A DNA stretch of 64,000 nt. Source: Bradyrhizobium oligotrophicum S58. GTDB lineage: Bacteria; Pseudomonadota; Alphaproteobacteria; Rhizobiales; Xanthobacteraceae. The first letter of the stretch is position 1. Each line of letters starts with the position of its first letter. A program made the translations under genes and the position numbers. Under the pieces are notes generated by a model. The model did no database searches and was not told the DNA's origin. It was given only the letters and a program-made list of their open reading frames with translations. The DNA lies in contig NC_020453.1 of assembly GCF_000344805.1 (NCBI RefSeq), forward strand, positions 5,427,001 to 5,491,000, given 5' to 3'. Of the stretch, positions 33,623 through 42,585 are shown in pieces.

Positions 33623-34372
33623 CTACCCCGCGATCTGCTTCTCGGCGATCGCGATCCATTCCGCCTGGGCCTTGCGGACATGGCGCGGGGCGCGCTTCAT
33701 CTGGATCAACAGCTCGGTGAACACGATCTTGGCTTCGGCAATCCGGCCGACCAGCTTGAGCAGCATGCCGTAGCGGACTTTCGCTTCGCTACCCGGCGCA
33801 TAGTCCAGCAACGCCTGATATTCCTCGATCGCCTCGTCGGTGCGGCCGGCCTCCTGCAGCGCCCGCGCGTACAACAAATGCGCCTCGGCCGAATTGTAGT
33901 CCGGCCAGCTCTTCTGCAGCGCATCGAGCGTCGCCAGCGCGTCCGCAGGACGGCGGCGCGCAAACTGCGCCTTGGCCTTGCCGAGCGCGAACAGCGGCTC
34001 GTGGCCCATCGGCAGGCTGAGGATGTGGTCGTAATGCTGCTCGGCCTCGTCGTAGCGGCCGATCGCGACGCATTCTTCGGCGAGCGCCGCACGGTTGGCG
34101 ATCGTGTCCGTGATCGCGACGCGATCGGACAGCTCGCGGTAGTATTTCTCGGGATCGAGCTTGTTGGCAACGCGCTTGCGCGCCTTCTGCACGTCGTGGC
34201 TGCCGAGCCATTCGGGCACCAGCTCGACCACGATGTAGGCGAGCGCGCCGATCATCGGCACCATCAGGATGATGAAAGCCCAGGGCTGCAGCCGTCCGGT
34301 ACGCGAAGCATGGTAGATCAGCGAGATATCGAGAAGCAGAACAACGAGGGCGACAGGCACGGCAGACCCCAC
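33623..34372 (-). CDS. Membrane-anchored TPR protein
   Basis: The 249-residue protein has two N-terminal helices (AVPVALVVLLLDISLIYHA; AFIILMVPMIGALAYIVVELV) resembling the PLDc_N-type anchor, then tetratricopeptide repeats from about residue 95 (ECVAIGRYDEAEQHYDHIL, LLYARALQEAGRTDEAIEEY). It is probably a scaffold facing the cytoplasm. The start may be GTG at 34372 or four codons later. It has no operon partner. Confidence 0.82.
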   Translation of the reverse strand: MGSAVPVALVVLLLDISLIYHASRTGRLQPWAFIILMVPMIGALAYIVVELVPEWLGSHDVQKARKRVANKLDPEKYYRELSDRVAITDTIANRAALAEECVAIGRYDEAEQHYDHILSLPMGHEPLFALGKAKAQFARRRPADALATLDALQKSWPDYNSAEAHLLYARALQEAGRTDEAIEEYQALLDYAPGSEAKVRYGMLLKLVGRIAEAKIVFTELLIQMKRAPRHVRKAQAEWIAIAEKQIAG

Positions 34373-34522
34373 TCACGGCCGGAACTTTACACGCCGACGT
34401 TGATAACGTGACCAAGCGCGGCCGACAATCCCACGTCTTTGCAGGCCATGTTGACGACATCAGTGTGACGCGGCGACGTCACGGACGGTTCAAAGAGCGC
34501 ACGTTGAGTGATGTCGAAGAGG

Positions 34523-35395
34523 TCAGCGCGGCGGAGTGTCGAAGCCGAATAGCTTGGCAGGATTGTCGACGAGAATCCGGCGCCGCAACCAATCCGACGG
34601 CGCGATCTCGGTCAGCAGATCGACCAGCGCGGCGTCGTCGGGCATCGGACCACTGATGTTGACGTGCGGCCAATCGCTGCCCCACAGCACGCGCTCCGGC
34701 GCGTGCGCGGCGAGATCGCGGGCGAACGGCACGACGTCGCGATAGGGCGCGCCCATCAGCGAGATGCGGTCGGCGCCGCTGAGCTTGACCCAGACCCGTC
34801 CGCTGTCGAGCAGGCGACACAGGATCTCCCGGCCTGCGGCGAGGTTCTGGCTCAGATCCGGACGGGCCATGTGGTCGATGACGACGCGCGCCTCGATCGC
34901 TGCGATCAGATCGGCGTAGCGGATGAGATCGGCGCCGGTGACGTGGATGGCGACATGCCAGTCGAACGGCCTGACGAGCGCGAGCACGGCCTGGATGCGC
35001 TCCGGCGCCGGCGCGCCGCCGAGATGCGCCAGGAAGTTGAAACGCGTGCCGCAGACGCCGGCCACGTCCAGACGCGCGACCTCCTTGGCGGAGACATCCG
35101 GCCCGAGCACGGCGACGCCGCGATAGCGGCCGCGCCCCACGGCAAGGGCATCGAGCAGCGGGCGATGGTCCCGGCCGTGGCCCTGGCTGTGCACGATGAC
35201 GGCACGGTGGAAGCCGAGCCGGTCATGTAGCCGGCGCAGCGCCGTTTCCGGCGCCTCCGGCGGCGTGAAGCTGCGATCGCCCGGCAACGGAAAGCGATCG
35301 AACGGGCCGAAGATGTGGCAATGCGCGTCACAGGCGCCGGGCAACAGCACGCCGCGCTCGGCCGGGATCGAAACGTCAGGCATCGCAGGGCTCAT
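34523..35395 (-). CDS. Amidohydrolase family protein (LigI-like dicarboxylate lactonase)
   Basis: The TIM-barrel hydrolase (290 residues from MSPAMPDVS) shows DAHCHIFGPFDRFPL for the first metal-site histidines, VVIDHMARPD, VWVKLSGADRIS and WGSDWPHVN with the late Asp. The pattern resembles 2-pyrone-4,6-dicarboxylate lactonase and related cog3618 enzymes in aromatic breakdown. It is last in a four-gene operon; its start lies four bases after the SDR stop, while a GTG four codons earlier would overlap it. Confidence 0.87.
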   Translation of the reverse strand: MSPAMPDVSIPAERGVLLPGACDAHCHIFGPFDRFPLPGDRSFTPPEAPETALRRLHDRLGFHRAVIVHSQGHGRDHRPLLDALAVGRGRYRGVAVLGPDVSAKEVARLDVAGVCGTRFNFLAHLGGAPAPERIQAVLALVRPFDWHVAIHVTGADLIRYADLIAAIEARVVIDHMARPDLSQNLAAGREILCRLLDSGRVWVKLSGADRISLMGAPYRDVVPFARDLAAHAPERVLWGSDWPHVNISGPMPDDAALVDLLTEIAPSDWLRRRILVDNPAKLFGFDTPPR

Positions 35396-35399
35396 GGTC

Positions 35400-36200
35400 T
35401 CAGTCACAGCGGGCGCTCATGCCGCCATCGACGATGATCTCGGTGCCGGTGATGAAGCGGGCCTCGTCGGAGACGAGAAACAGCGCGGCGTTGGCGGTGT
35501 CGCGGCCGTCGCCCATGAAGCCGAGCGGAATTCGGGCCTGCCGCGTCTGCAGCAGCGCCGCGACATCGCCGCCGGCGCGCTGGCCGGCGAGGCGGGCCTC
35601 GACCATCGGGGTATGCATCTGGCCGGGCACGACGGTGTTCACGCGCACCCGCTGCGGCGCATACTGCACGGCGACGACGCGCGAGAACTGGATCACCGCA
35701 GCCTTGGCCGAGGCGTAGCCGACCTGCGCCGACCCGGTCCAGCGGATGCCGGAGGTGGAGGCGGTGTTGACGATGGCGCCGCCGCCCTGCGCGGCCATGT
35801 GCGGAAGCGCCGCCTTGCAGGTCAGGAACACGCTTCTGAGGTTGAGATCGAGCTGGCGGTCCCAGCCCTCCTCCGTCAGTTCGACCGGGCCGCCCGGCGC
35901 CGATCCGCCGACATTGTTGACGAGAATGTCGACCCGTCCGAACGCGGCGATGCAGGCATCGACCATGGCGCTGACCGCCGCCGCGTTGGTGACGTCGCAG
36001 CTATGAGCGGTGATCGTGCCGCCTTCGGCATGGGCGCGGGCCAGAGTCTCGTCCATGCGTTCGGCGTTGCTGTCGACGGCGAACACCTTGGCGCCCTCGC
36101 GCGCGAAGATGACCGCGGCCGCCCGGCCGTTGCCCCAGCCCGGACCGACGCATCCGGCACCGGTGATGATCGCGACCTTGCCGTCGAGGCGCTTCGTCAT
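35400..36200 (-). CDS. SDR family oxidoreductase
   Basis: The 266-residue classical short-chain dehydrogenase has the cofactor loop TGAGCVGPGWGNGRAAA, a modified and lengthened TGxxxGxG, the VNNVGG motif, and YASAK as the catalytic Tyr/Lys pair with the preceding Ser in NTASTSG. Asp44-type residues after the second strand favour NAD. It belongs to the operon with the decarboxylase-like and lactonase-like genes, suggesting it oxidises an alcohol or dihydrodiol intermediate. Confidence 0.9.
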   Translation of the reverse strand: MTKRLDGKVAIITGAGCVGPGWGNGRAAAVIFAREGAKVFAVDSNAERMDETLARAHAEGGTITAHSCDVTNAAAVSAMVDACIAAFGRVDILVNNVGGSAPGGPVELTEEGWDRQLDLNLRSVFLTCKAALPHMAAQGGGAIVNTASTSGIRWTGSAQVGYASAKAAVIQFSRVVAVQYAPQRVRVNTVVPGQMHTPMVEARLAGQRAGGDVAALLQTRQARIPLGFMGDGRDTANAALFLVSDEARFITGTEIIVDGGMSARCD

Positions 36201-36202
36201 GC

Positions 36203-36751
36203 TCAGGGCTCCAGCTCCGGCCTCTCGCCATCCGGCAGGCCGATCTCGAAGGCGTTGAGGGTGAGCGCCACCAGCGCGTAGTAGCCGATGATGCCGACGA
36301 GATCGACCACGCCGCGTTCGCCGAGGGCATCAGTCGCAGCCGCATGCAGATCATCCGGCACCCGGCCGGTCGCGAGCAGCAGTTTCGTGTAGTCATGAAC
36401 AAGTTTCGCTTTGGGGTCGGTGAACTCAGGCGCACGCCGCATCGCGAGCGCGTCGATGACGGCGGGGTCGATGCCGGCCGCAAGCCCGTCGCGCTTGTGG
36501 GCGTACCATTCGACATGCGAGGTCCAGTGCCGTGCGGTCACCAGGATCGCGAGCTCGGACAGCGCCGGCGGCAGCGACGTGTCATAGCGGACGAACTCGC
36601 CGAGCTTCTGGGCGCGGCGCCCGAGCTCCGGACTGTGCAGCCAGGCCCGCAGCGGCGCCGGGATGCGGCCGCGCTTTCCCGCGATGGCCTCTTCCGCCAC
36701 GGCACGCTGCGCATCATCCATATCGGCGAGCGTGAGCTCCTTGATCCGCAT
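36203..36751 (-). CDS. Carboxymuconolactone decarboxylase family protein
   Basis: The 182-residue protein has the helical AhpD/CMD fold, with the RAWLHSPELGRRAQKLGEF and ILVTARHWTSHVEWYAHKRDG blocks. It lacks the CxxC peroxidase motif, so a decarboxylase- or isomerase-like role is more likely than alkyl hydroperoxide reduction. The ATG at 36751 has GGGAG upstream and lies 14 bases after the hydrolase stop; a GTG at 36769 would overlap it as GTGA. Confidence 0.88.
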   Translation of the reverse strand: MRIKELTLADMDDAQRAVAEEAIAGKRGRIPAPLRAWLHSPELGRRAQKLGEFVRYDTSLPPALSELAILVTARHWTSHVEWYAHKRDGLAAGIDPAVIDALAMRRAPEFTDPKAKLVHDYTKLLLATGRVPDDLHAAATDALGERGVVDLVGIIGYYALVALTLNAFEIGLPDGERPELEP

Positions 36752-36765
36752 GCGATCACTCCCGG

Positions 36766-37584
36766 TCACGAGGCGCGCGGCAGCACCGGCCGTGCTGCGG
36801 GTGGCGCGAGAAACGCGAGCAGGCGCCGCGCCAGCTCGGCCGGCGCCTGCACCTGCATCAGATGACCGGCCTCGTCGATCCTCGCGTAGTCGGCGTGCGG
36901 GATCATCAGCGCCAGCGCCGCGACCTGCGCCTCCGGCCGCAACAGATCATGCGCTCCGGCGAGCACCAGACAGCGGTGCGGGATGTCGCGCAGACGGCCG
37001 CGCAGGTCGACCTCGGCGAACGCAAGATTGTTATGGGCGTAGCCGACCGGATCATTGCCGAGGAAGCGGCCGAGATAGGTGAGATATGTATTGCGGTCAC
37101 GCCGCAGCGCGGGCGGATAGGAGCGGTCTAGCGTCTCGGCCGCCACCGCCCGCATGCCGGAACGCATGCACAGCTCGGAGCGCCGGGCCAGATAGTGCAC
37201 GCGATCGGCATCGACGCTGAGCGCAGGCGCGCACAGCGCCAGCGCGGACACGCGGTCCGGATAGGCCAGCGCGAAGCTGACCGCCACCGCAGCCCCGGCC
37301 GCGACGCCTGCAATGTCGATAGGTCCCTCGATCCCAAGCGCGGTCAGCAGCCGGTCGAGATCGCAAACATGATCATCGAAGCTGAAGGATGATCGCGGCT
37401 TCTCCGACAGGCCAGCGCCCCGCAGATCATAGCGCAGGATACGTCGCCCCTCGCCGAGTTCGGACATCAACGCATCGAAGCTTTCGAGGCTGCCGCCGAG
37501 CTCGTGCAGCAGCACCAGCGTCTGCGCTCCGCTGCCCCGCAGCTCGTAGCGCAGGGTCAGTCCGTCCAGGTGGATCCAGTTCAT
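36766..37584 (-). CDS. Alpha/beta hydrolase, enol-lactonase-like, lacking the nucleophile Ser
   Basis: The 272-residue protein matches the 3-oxoadipate enol-lactonase class: LVLLHELGGSLESFD at the oxyanion site, GAHDLLRPE for the acid and DEAGHLMQVQ for the histidine. The nucleophile elbow, normally GxSxG, reads GVAAG, so the serine is replaced by alanine. The protein may be a non-hydrolytic member or act through another residue. It is the first gene of an operon divergent from the LysR gene, so it should be transcribed under that regulator. Confidence 0.85.
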   Translation of the reverse strand: MNWIHLDGLTLRYELRGSGAQTLVLLHELGGSLESFDALMSELGEGRRILRYDLRGAGLSEKPRSSFSFDDHVCDLDRLLTALGIEGPIDIAGVAAGAAVAVSFALAYPDRVSALALCAPALSVDADRVHYLARRSELCMRSGMRAVAAETLDRSYPPALRRDRNTYLTYLGRFLGNDPVGYAHNNLAFAEVDLRGRLRDIPHRCLVLAGAHDLLRPEAQVAALALMIPHADYARIDEAGHLMQVQAPAELARRLLAFLAPPAARPVLPRAS

Positions 37585-37694
37585 CGGCAAGGCGCTCGTC
37601 TCATCCCAATTGGCGCCGGCACGGCGGCGCGGTTTGACTCGCCATGGCCCGCTTGCAATAGATCGCGGCGGGCGGCGGCGCGGAGGACATAGCC

Positions 37695-38639
37695 ATCGAC
37701 ATCCGCGAGCTTCGTTACTTCGTGCAGGTGGCGCGCGCCGGCAGCCTGAGCCGGGCGTCGACGATGCTCAACGTCGCGCAGTCCGCGCTGAGCCGTCAGC
37801 TGATGAAGCTGGAGGACGAGCTCGGCGTCGCGCTGCTGGTCCGCCACGGCCGCGGGGTCCGTCTGACGCGCGCCGGCACGACGTTTCTCGAGCATGCCCA
37901 TGCGGTGCTGCTGCAGATCGATCAGATGCCGGGCGCGGTGCGCTCGCCGGATTCGAGCTTCGCCGGCCACATCGTGCTGGGGGTGCCGCCCGTGGCCGGC
38001 CTGCGCATTGCGCCATCGGTGGTGGTCGAGCTGCGTAAGCGCTGGCCGCAGGCATCGGTACAGGTTCGCGAGGGCATCAGCTCCTCGCTCGAGGAGTGGC
38101 TGCTGGACCGCCGGCTCGACATCGCCGTGCTCTACAATCCGCCGCCGCTCGACGGCATCGCGCTGGCGCCGATCCTTCACGAGCGCATGGTCGTCGCCGG
38201 CCCGCCGGCCAAACGCGGCGAGGCGGTCGCGGAGACCATCAGATGGCGCGAGCTGGCCGGGCTGTCGCTCATCCTGCCGAGCCTTCCGCACAGCAATCGT
38301 CGCCTGATCGAGCAGGCCGCCATCCAGAACGGCGCGCGCCTCAACGTCGCCTTCGAGGTCGACAGCGTCAGCATGACCAAGGCCATGGTCAAGCGCGGCC
38401 TCGGCGCAACCATCCTCGCTTATGCAGCGGTCGCGGCCGAAGCCAAGCGCGGCGAGCTCACCTTGCGGTCGATCGAGCGACCGCCCCTGATCTCGACCGT
38501 CTCGATCGGAATGCCCAGGGAACGGCAGCCGACTTGGCTGGCCGAGGAGCTGCTGGCGCTCGTCCGCGAGGTGATTGCGCAGAGTGTCGCCGACGGCGAC
38601 TGGCCCGGCGCCAAGATCATCGGCGACTACGTTCGCTGA
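37695..38639 (+). CDS. LysR-family regulator with apparent ATC start
   Basis: The protein has the standard LysR winged-helix opening DIRELRYFVQVARAGSLSRA followed by STMLNVAQSALSRQ and a C-terminal effector domain. Read from the conserved first residue it is 314 long, normal for the family, but the codon there is ATC, and no ATG, GTG or TTG exists between the upstream in-frame stop at 37659 and residue 10. GGAGG lies eight bases before this ATC. A GTG at 37722 would cut into the DNA-binding helix. It probably regulates the divergent hydrolase operon. Confidence 0.85.
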   Translation: MDIRELRYFVQVARAGSLSRASTMLNVAQSALSRQLMKLEDELGVALLVRHGRGVRLTRAGTTFLEHAHAVLLQIDQMPGAVRSPDSSFAGHIVLGVPPVAGLRIAPSVVVELRKRWPQASVQVREGISSSLEEWLLDRRLDIAVLYNPPPLDGIALAPILHERMVVAGPPAKRGEAVAETIRWRELAGLSLILPSLPHSNRRLIEQAAIQNGARLNVAFEVDSVSMTKAMVKRGLGATILAYAAVAAEAKRGELTLRSIERPPLISTVSIGMPRERQPTWLAEELLALVREVIAQSVADGDWPGAKIIGDYVR

Positions 38640-38653
38640 AGCCTGCGCCGATC

Positions 38654-39958
38654 TCATTCGCCGGCACCGACGATCGCCGCGCGCGCGGCCTCGGCCTCAT
38701 CGGCGACCGGTGCCGCCGTGCCCGCGAGATAGGCGTCGAGCTTGGCCGTATCCAGCGCATTCTCCCAGCGCGCGATGACAAAGACGGCGACGGTGTTGCC
38801 GATGACGTTGGTGAGCGCCGTGCAGGTCGCCATCAGCCGGTCGATCCCGAACAACAGGCCGAGGCCGTTGAGCGGCAGCACCCGCACCGACTGAAGCGTT
38901 GCTGCGAGCTTGATGAAGGCGCCCCCGGCAACCGTCGTTCCGCCCTTCGAGGTCAGCAGCATCACCGCGAGCACCGCCACCTGCTGGCCGTAGGTGAACG
39001 GCGTATCGGTGGCCTGGGCGATGAAGCCCACGGCGATCGCCATGTAGATGCCGGTGCCGTCGAGATTGAAGCTGTAGCCGGCCGGCAGGACGAAGCCGAC
39101 GATCGATCCGTCGCAGCCGGCCTGCTCGAGCTTCTGCATCAGGCGCGGCAGCGCGACCTCGCCGGAGGCGGTGCCGAGCACCAGCAGGAGCTCCTCGCGG
39201 ATGAGCCGCAGCAGCTTGAGCAGCGACAGCCGCATGATGGCGCAGACGCTGCCGAGAACGACGGCCACGAAGAGGACAGCCGTGATCCAGTAGAGCAGCA
39301 CGACCTTGCCGAGATAGAGCAGCGTGCCGCTGCCATGGGTGCCGATCGCCGCCGCCATGGCGCCGAAGGCGCCGATCGGCGCCAGCTTCATGATGAAGCC
39401 GAGCATGCGGAACAGAATATCCTGCCCTTCCTCGATGCCATGCAGGATCGCCGAGTCCTTCTTCAGGCCGACGCTCAGCGCCGCACCGACCATCACCGAG
39501 ATCAACAGGACCTGGAGGATCTCGCCCTTGGCGAAGGCGTCGACGATCGTGGTCGGAATGATGCTGAGGAAGAAGCCGACGGCGGTGAAGTTGCTTGCCG
39601 AGTTGGAGAGGCGCGTCACGCTCTCATTGAGCGCGAGATTGCCGGCGTGCAGTCCGGCCCCCGGCTGGAAGACGTTGACCGCGATGAAGCCCACGACCAT
39701 GCCGAGCGTGGTCAGGATCTCGAAATACAGCAGGGATTTGAAAGCGAGCCGGCCGAGCTGGCGCATGTCGCGCACATGGGTCAGGCCGAGCACGACCGAA
39801 CAGAAGATGATCGGTCCGAGCATCATGCGCAACAGCGCGATGAACGCGTCGCCGAGCGGTTTCATCTGAACGGCGGCCTCGGGCGCCGTCAGGCCGACAA
39901 CGATCGCGATGATGATCGCGATCAGGACCTGGACGTACAGCTGGCGGATGATCGCCAT
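38654..39958 (-). CDS. dctA: C4-dicarboxylate/proton symporter
   Basis: The 434-residue protein is a DAACS-family secondary transporter with eight helices and two re-entrant loops. Visible motifs are PLGDAFIALLRMMLGPIIF, the serine-rich hairpin ending in FLSIIPTT, and the substrate loop GYSFNLDGTGIYMAIAVGF. The family takes up succinate, fumarate and malate. The ATG of MAIIRQLY with GGGGAG upstream is preferred to one seven codons earlier. No dctBD regulators lie nearby; it faces the LysR gene with 14 bases between stops. Confidence 0.93.
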   Translation of the reverse strand: MAIIRQLYVQVLIAIIIAIVVGLTAPEAAVQMKPLGDAFIALLRMMLGPIIFCSVVLGLTHVRDMRQLGRLAFKSLLYFEILTTLGMVVGFIAVNVFQPGAGLHAGNLALNESVTRLSNSASNFTAVGFFLSIIPTTIVDAFAKGEILQVLLISVMVGAALSVGLKKDSAILHGIEEGQDILFRMLGFIMKLAPIGAFGAMAAAIGTHGSGTLLYLGKVVLLYWITAVLFVAVVLGSVCAIMRLSLLKLLRLIREELLLVLGTASGEVALPRLMQKLEQAGCDGSIVGFVLPAGYSFNLDGTGIYMAIAVGFIAQATDTPFTYGQQVAVLAVMLLTSKGGTTVAGGAFIKLAATLQSVRVLPLNGLGLLFGIDRLMATCTALTNVIGNTVAVFVIARWENALDTAKLDAYLAGTAAPVADEAEAARAAIVGAGE

Positions 39959-40198
39959 GGCTCGTTTCGCTCCCCTCATGGACGAGATGGAATCCTCGTT
40001 CCCGTTTGTGGGCGAACTAGAGCAGACGCAGGCGCGCTATGTCCAAATCAATCTTTAGATTGCGTGCTATGCCGGCCAGGCATGGCTCGCGGCCAGCGCC
40101 CAGACATCGTAACTGAGGCGATCCGGCATGCCGTCGGCGAGCAAAACGGGCGGAAGCGCGTTGCGCTCCCGCCCTTGGCCGCTCACATGGAGCAACTG

Positions 40199-41581
40199 CT
40201 ATTGCTGCTGGTCGATGACCTGGACCACCTTCTGGTCACGCGGATCGATCAGCACGACCTGATCGCCGATCGCCAGATACTGGTAGTTCGCGAGTTCCGG
40301 ATTGGCGCGGGCGAGTTCGTCGGGCACGCGACGCAGGCTCAGGCAGCTCGAGCCGGATGAGGTTGATGACGACGTCGTCGTCGATCCGACGGTGCCCGTC
40401 TCCGTCGCCGCGCGGCGCAGGATCTGGCGCTGATCGTCGGACAGCACGATGCGGGTCGAGTTCACGCCATAGCTGCCGCGGTCATAGCCGCCGCGATCGG
40501 CGCGCATGCCGTTCTGCGGGATGACGTCGACGATCTCGCGGCTGCGCGGGTCGATGATCGCGATCTCGTCATGCACGACCGTGTATTCGTAGCCGCGATA
40601 TTCCGGCACGATGGTCACGATGTCGGTCGGCAGCGGACGCGGCCGCACGCGCTCCGGCAGGCGCTCGCCGACGTTGATGCGAATGTCGATATCAGTGCGG
40701 GCGCGGTCGAAATCGTGATCGCGGCGCAGCTGATCGACCACGCGCGTCTTCTGCTGGTCGTTCACCGAGACCTGCGTGCTGGTGCGGTTGCTGTTGGTCT
40801 GGGCCTGATTGTTGGCCTGTCCAGTCGCATCCGGCTTGCTCGCGCCGGCCGGACCGGTCGGCTGGTTCTGCTGCGCGGTGGTATTCTTGTTATCAGTGCT
40901 GCCCGGCTGGTCGGCCTGTTTGTTGCGATCGGTGGCCTGCTTGTCAGTGGCCTGCTTGTCGGCGGCCTGCTTGTCGGCGGCCTGGTCCGACGTACCGGTC
41001 TTGCGTTCATCCTGGCTTTGCCGGCTCTTGTCGGCGCCGTTGCGATCGGCCTCGCGATCCGACTTCCGGTCCGTCGCGCCCGACTTGGTCTCGGTGGCCC
41101 GATCCTCGCCCTTGCGCGGCTCGTCGGCGCGGCCCTGCTGCTGCTTCGCGTCAGCCTTGCCCTTGCTGTCCGGCTGCTTGTCGGCCTGCTTGCTGTCGGA
41201 CGGCGACTTGGTCTCTGCGCTCTCCTTGGCGTCGCGATCGCGCTGGGCCGAGGCGGGTCCGCCCTTGCTCTGTTCTGCGCTCTGCTTGGCATCGTGCGCC
41301 GAGCGCTCCGGCGAACGCTCTTGAGCCTGTTCCCGGCCCGCTGCCGCCGGCGACGGCTCGCTGCGGCGCAACTCCTGCGCGTTCTGCTTCGTCTCTGACG
41401 CGCCGCGTTCCGTAGCCGCTGCACCGCCCTTGGCCTCAGCGGCCGGACGCGCTGCCTCGCGCGGCGACGCAGCTGCAGCGCCGCCCTCGTGCTTCATCTC
41501 CGATTGCGCCGATGCAGCACCCGATGCCGTGCCGATCGTGAGGATGATTGCGGCCGTTCCCAGCCAATGTTTCGTCGTCAT
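40199..41581 (-). CDS. Secreted DUF1236 protein with low-complexity linker
   Basis: The 460-residue product has a signal peptide (LGTAAIILTIGTASGAASAQ), a long polar Lys/Glu/Ala/Gln-rich middle with tandem KQAADKQATDKQATD, and two C-terminal DUF1236-like modules. These share the pattern YEYTVVHDEIAIIDPRSREI and YQYLAIGDQVVLIDPRDQKV. A strong AAGGAGG precedes the ATG. It is probably an exported envelope or matrix protein; the middle is likely disordered. Function is unknown. Confidence 0.85.
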   Translation of the reverse strand: MTTKHWLGTAAIILTIGTASGAASAQSEMKHEGGAAAASPREAARPAAEAKGGAAATERGASETKQNAQELRRSEPSPAAAGREQAQERSPERSAHDAKQSAEQSKGGPASAQRDRDAKESAETKSPSDSKQADKQPDSKGKADAKQQQGRADEPRKGEDRATETKSGATDRKSDREADRNGADKSRQSQDERKTGTSDQAADKQAADKQATDKQATDRNKQADQPGSTDNKNTTAQQNQPTGPAGASKPDATGQANNQAQTNSNRTSTQVSVNDQQKTRVVDQLRRDHDFDRARTDIDIRINVGERLPERVRPRPLPTDIVTIVPEYRGYEYTVVHDEIAIIDPRSREIVDVIPQNGMRADRGGYDRGSYGVNSTRIVLSDDQRQILRRAATETGTVGSTTTSSSTSSGSSCLSLRRVPDELARANPELANYQYLAIGDQVVLIDPRDQKVVQVIDQQQ

Positions 41582-41695
41582 ATGAAAACCTCCTTGGTTC
41601 CATGCCCCGTGGGAATCGGGCGGACAACGCAAACAGCCGCCCGGCGTTGCCGGACGGCGCGAGAAAAAACTACGGAACGATTTGGATGAACGGCG

Positions 41696-42397
41696 TCAGG
41701 CCGCGCGATCGAGATGGGCGACCAGGCCGGCGAACAGGCCGCGGCCGTCGGTGCAGCCCATGATGTCCTCGACGTGATTCTCGGGATGCGGCATCATACC
41801 GAGCACATTCCCGTTCTCATTGACGATGCCGGCGATCGAATGCGCGGCGCCATTGATGTTGCTGGTGTCGCCGACGTTACCTTCCGCCGAGCAGTAGCGA
41901 TAGAGCACGCGGCCGTCGCCGTTGAGCCGCTTCAGCGTCTCCTCGTCCGCGGCATAATTGCCCTCGCCATGCGCGACCGGCACGCGGATCACCTGGCCCG
42001 CATTGTAGCCGCGGGTGAACGGCGAGTCCGAGCGCTCGACCCGCAGATGCACGTCCTTGCAGATGAATCTGAGCCGGTCATTGCGCATCAGGATGCCCGG
42101 AAGCAGCCCCGATTCGCACAGGATCTGGAAGCCGTTGCAGACGCCGAGCACGAGGCCGCCCTTGGCCGCGTGATCGCGCACCGCATCCATGACGGGCGCC
42201 CGCGCCGCGATCGCGCCACAGCGCAGATAATCGCCATAGGAGAAGCCGCCGGGGACGACGACCAGATCGGTGCCCTTGGGCAGCGACGTCTCGGCGTGCC
42301 AGACCATCGCCGGCTCATGGCCGGAGATCATGCGCAGCGCCCGCGCCATGTCGCGTTCGCGATTGATGCCGGGGAAGACGAGAACGGCGGATTTCAT
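41696..42397 (-). CDS. purQ: Phosphoribosylformylglycinamidine synthase subunit PurQ
   Basis: The 233-residue class I glutamine amidotransferase releases ammonia for PurL. The nucleophile cysteine sits in [18 protein letters not shown], and the catalytic His/Glu in [10 protein letters not shown]. The ATG of [12 protein letters not shown] is used. It follows a 59-codon frame by five bases and ends well before the unrelated DUF1236 gene. Confidence 0.97.
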   Translation of the reverse strand: MKSAVLVFPGINRERDMARALRMISGHEPAMVWHAETSLPKGTDLVVVPGGFSYGDYLRCGAIAARAPVMDAVRDHAAKGGLVLGVCNGFQILCESGLLPGILMRNDRLRFICKDVHLRVERSDSPFTRGYNAGQVIRVPVAHGEGNYAADEETLKRLNGDGRVLYRYCSAEGNVGDTSNINGAAHSIAGIVNENGNVLGMMPHPENHVEDIMGCTDGRGLFAGLVAHLDRAA

Positions 42398-42402
42398 GAT
42401 CT

Positions 42403-42582
42403 TTAAGTGCTTGCTCGAGGATCGCTCCCTCGCGGCCACGCGAGAGTATTTGAGTCAGACGAGAGCTCCCGGTTCAACGCGCGCACGCCGGCAAGGAGAT
42501 CATCGACCGAATGTTCGACATGGACCAAGTCACGCGAGATCTCCAGCATAAGCTCGTAGATCTCGCGGACCGTCACAGCCAT
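42403..42582 (-). CDS. Small ORF nested between purS and purQ
   Basis: A 59-residue frame fills the gap exactly: its ATG begins three bases after the purS stop and its TAA ends five bases before the purQ ATG. The product ([20 protein letters not shown] at its start) has two acidic amphipathic helices with heptad-like leucine/valine spacing, then a polar tail. Position suggests a translated member of the pur operon rather than chance. No family is recognised, and a ribosome site (GGGG) is only fair. Confidence 0.6.
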   Translation of the reverse strand: MAVTVREIYELMLEISRDLVHVEHSVDDLLAGVRALNRELSSDSNTLAWPRGSDPRAST

Positions 42583-42585
42583 CGC

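Noticed and set aside
37689..37691. ATA as start codon of the LysR gene
   Set aside because: It lies only two bases after GGAGG, too close, and would add two residues before the conserved first position; ATC at 37695 fits better.
38096..40360. A 754-codon plus-strand frame
   Set aside because: Shadow of the LysR gene end and of dctA; sequence is low in hydrophobic residues and unlike any protein family.
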